Shown here piece after piece: positions 15,254-16,806 of a stretch of DNA of 16,806 nt; the first letter of the stretch is position 1, and each line of letters opens with the position of its first letter. The DNA is taken from the NCBI GenBank assembly GCA_027062035.1, contig JAMOUL010000031.1:1-16806 (forward strand). The letters are read 5' to 3'. The position numbers and the translations under genes were made by a program. The notes under the pieces were generated by a model. The model saw only the letters and a list, made by a program, of their open reading frames with translations, was not told the DNA's origin and ran no database searches. This stretch comes from Candidatus Aminicenantota bacterium (GTDB lineage Bacteria; Acidobacteriota; Aminicenantia; S016-38).

Positions 15254-16524
15254 GGTTTATAGCGGATCTTCACATTCATTCGCGATACTCAAGGGCCACT
15301 TCAAAGGATATGGATCTTCCGGTTATTGCTGCATGGGCAAAGCTCAAGGGAATCAAGGTCGTGGGAACTGGAGATTTTACCCATCCTGACTGGTTTTTTA
15401 GAATAAAGACCCTCCTGGCCCCCAGGGGAAATGGACTCTTTACCCTTAAGGACCCTCCCAGAAATCCTTTTCCCTTTAATTTTAGTGTGGAGACAGAGGA
15501 TGTATATTTCATGCTTAGCTCCGAAGTTAGCCTTATTTATTCTAAGGGGGATAAGGTAAGAAAAATACATGTGGTCCTGCTTGCGGAGAGTCTTGATGAT
15601 GTGGAAAGACTTAACAGTGTCCTGGCAGCAAAGGGCAACCTGCAGGCGGATGGAAGACCCACCTTTGGCATGGATATGAGGGAACTTATTGAAATAGTTC
15701 TCAAGCATGCCCCCTCTACGGCAATAATACCCGCTCATATATGGACCCCATGGTTTTCTCTCTTTGGGGCCAACTCCGGTTTTGATTCCATAGAGGAGTG
15801 CTGTGGCGATCTTGCAGAGCATATTGTGGCACTTGAAACAGGATTGAGTTCCGATCCTCCTATGAACTGGAGGCTTTCAGAACTGGACAGATACACCCTT
15901 GTTTCCAACTCCGATGCCCATTCTCCTGCAAATATTGGAAGGGAGGCCAATCTATTTGATACAGAGCTCAGCTTTCAGGGTATAGTGAACGCAATAAAAA
16001 CCAGAAAGGGCTTTCTGAAGACGGTGGAGTTTTTCCCGGAGGAGGGAAAATATCATTATGATGGCCATAGAAATTGCGGAATAAGACTTTCACCAAAAGA
16101 AGCTATAAAACTTAACAATATCTGTCCCAAATGTGGAAGAAAACTTACAATTGGTGTGGCCCATAGAGTGGAGGAGCTGGCAGACAGAGATGAGGGCGCC
16201 AGGCCGGAGGGTGCAATTGATTATATGCATCTTTTTCCGTTGCAGGAGATCATAGCCAAGGCAGAGGGAAAAACCAAGCACTCCAAACTCATAGTTGAAA
16301 AGTATTTTTCGGCAATAAATCTTTTTGGAGATGAGTTCAAAATTCTGATGGACGTTCCGGTGGAAGAGCTTAAAAGAACTCTTGGAGAAAGGGTTTCCAC
16401 AGGGATTGACAACATGAGAAGGGGCAAAGTGAGGGTTGAGCCAGGTTATGACGGCGTATATGGTATTATAGACCCCTTTGTTGAAGAAAATAAAGAAGAA
16501 GGCACCCAGCAAAGCCTATTTTAA
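15250..16524 (+). CDS. Endonuclease Q (EndoQ)-like PHP-domain DNA repair nuclease
   Basis: A 424-residue protein matching the EndoQ/TIGR00375 family. Studied archaeal and Bacillus members nick DNA 5' of deaminated bases (uracil, hypoxanthine, xanthine) and abasic sites. PHP metal residues are visible: ADLH8-I-H10, GTGDFTH45P, SSE92, KIH107, PAH163IW, and SNSD222AH224. A zinc-binding insertion follows, C276 with C292-PK-C295 and TIGVAHRVEELADR. The extreme C-terminus is Q420-Q-S-L-F424 after an acidic, probably flexible stretch (VEENKEEGT). This matches the bacterial beta-clamp binding consensus (QxSLF), whereas archaeal EndoQ is reported to act with PCNA. The start ATG overlaps the second radical SAM gene by 4 nt and AGGGA supplies an SD. 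ndk follows after 9 nt. Confidence 0.92.
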   Translation: MRFIADLHIHSRYSRATSKDMDLPVIAAWAKLKGIKVVGTGDFTHPDWFFRIKTLLAPRGNGLFTLKDPPRNPFPFNFSVETEDVYFMLSSEVSLIYSKGDKVRKIHVVLLAESLDDVERLNSVLAAKGNLQADGRPTFGMDMRELIEIVLKHAPSTAIIPAHIWTPWFSLFGANSGFDSIEECCGDLAEHIVALETGLSSDPPMNWRLSELDRYTLVSNSDAHSPANIGREANLFDTELSFQGIVNAIKTRKGFLKTVEFFPEEGKYHYDGHRNCGIRLSPKEAIKLNNICPKCGRKLTIGVAHRVEELADRDEGARPEGAIDYMHLFPLQEIIAKAEGKTKHSKLIVEKYFSAINLFGDEFKILMDVPVEELKRTLGERVSTGIDNMRRGKVRVEPGYDGVYGIIDPFVEENKEEGTQQSLF

Positions 16525-16530
16525 GGAGGA
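16523..16530 (+). promoter_or_regulatory. Ribosome binding site of ndk, overlapping the endoQ stop codon
   Basis: AAGGAGGA begins in the TAA stop of the EndoQ gene and ends a few bases before the ndk ATG at 16534, so ribosomes ending on endoQ sit on the ndk site. Confidence 0.75.
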
Positions 16531-16533
16531 GAA

Positions 16534-16806
16534 ATGGAGAGAACGCTGGCTATAATTAAACCTGAGATCCTGAAGAAAGGTCTGGCAGGGAAGATCATAT
16601 CAAGGATAGAGGATGAAGGAATTAAAATTATAGCCCTTAAAATGGTGCGTCTCACAAAGGAACAGGCGGGAAGATTTTATTATGTACACAGGGGCAAATT
16701 TTTTTACGAAGAACTTACAGAATACATGTCGTCAGGCCCAATTATAGTTATGGTGCTATCAGGCGAAAATGTGATAGAAAGATGGAGGAGTATAATGGGG
16801 GCCACG
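16534..16806 (+). CDS. ndk: Nucleoside diphosphate kinase, N-terminal 91 residues (cut by window edge)
   Basis: The gene starts at ATG 16534 and runs off the window. The product begins MERTLAIIKPE, then GKIISRIEDEGIKIIALKM, YYVHRGKFFYEELTEYMSSG, and PIIVMVLSGENVI...IMGAT, all in NDK order. The enzyme moves the gamma-phosphate of ATP to other nucleoside diphosphates and so balances NTP and dNTP pools. The phosphorylated active-site histidine lies further on, outside the window, so activity cannot be judged. One small departure is KPE where most members have KPD. Its place 9 nt after the EndoQ gene suggests cotranscription. Confidence 0.94.
   Translation, partial: MERTLAIIKPEILKKGLAGKIISRIEDEGIKIIALKMVRLTKEQAGRFYYVHRGKFFYEELTEYMSSGPIIVMVLSGENVIERWRSIMGAT

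Noticed and set aside
15301..15822. Open frame of 173 codons on the minus strand, antisense to EndoQ
   Set aside because: It is explained entirely by the EndoQ gene on the other strand; no motif is seen.
1..16806. CRISPR arrays, tRNA or rRNA genes, insertion sequences, prophage genes
   Set aside because: I looked for regular repeats, tRNA-like arms, transposase motifs and flanking repeats and saw none; the non-coding space is too small to hold them.

Overview
The window is a very compact stretch of a bacterial chromosome. It holds sixteen protein genes, two of them cut by the window edges, and almost no non-coding DNA. Bacterial markers are NAD+-dependent DNA ligase (ligA), FtsE/FtsX, GatB of the tRNA-dependent amidotransferase and TrmFO. 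Arginine is written mostly as AGA/AGG, isoleucine ATA is common, and proteins are rich in Glu, Lys and Arg. Together with split transketolase and an endonuclease Q homologue, this suggests a thermophile or a deep-branching or candidate-phylum bacterium. The sequence alone does not let me name a lineage. I see no RNA genes, insertion sequences, CRISPR arrays or phage genes.

Layout. (1) 1-596, plus strand: C-terminal part of trmFO, converging with (2) 598-1914, minus strand: a YjiH-like membrane protein with a nucleoside-recognition (Gate) fold. (3) 1943-6473, plus strand: a secreted M49 (dipeptidyl peptidase III)-like protein with an altered metal motif, a secreted TPR-type protein, and ligA. 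(4) 13165 down to 6478, minus strand: an eight-gene run gatB, transketolase N, transketolase C, ftsE, ftsX, 2-hydroxyacid dehydrogenase, metallo-beta-lactamase-fold hydrolase, GIY-YIG/DUF123 protein, with junctions from a 14-nt overlap to a 4-nt gap. (5) 13224-16806, plus strand: two related radical SAM proteins, a bacterial endonuclease Q (EndoQ), and the start of ndk, again joined by overlaps or a 9-nt gap.

Regulation. The only sizeable divergent intergenic region (13166-13223) carries a near-consensus promoter for the radical SAM/EndoQ operon. An overlapping opposite-facing promoter for the gatB operon has its -10 box as a mirror image. Both -10 boxes lie about 10 nt from a start codon with no Shine-Dalgarno (SD) sequence, so leaderless or near-leaderless mRNAs are likely. 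Several internal genes of the operons do carry good SD sequences.

Most of the window is housekeeping. The parts most worth a second look are: the EndoQ ending in QQSLF, which reads as a bacterial sliding-clamp motif; its coupling to a pair of radical SAM proteins with matching C-terminal tails; the M49-like protein with HDxxH in place of HExxH; and the mirrored divergent promoters. I did not find a clear-cut new defence or mobile system.
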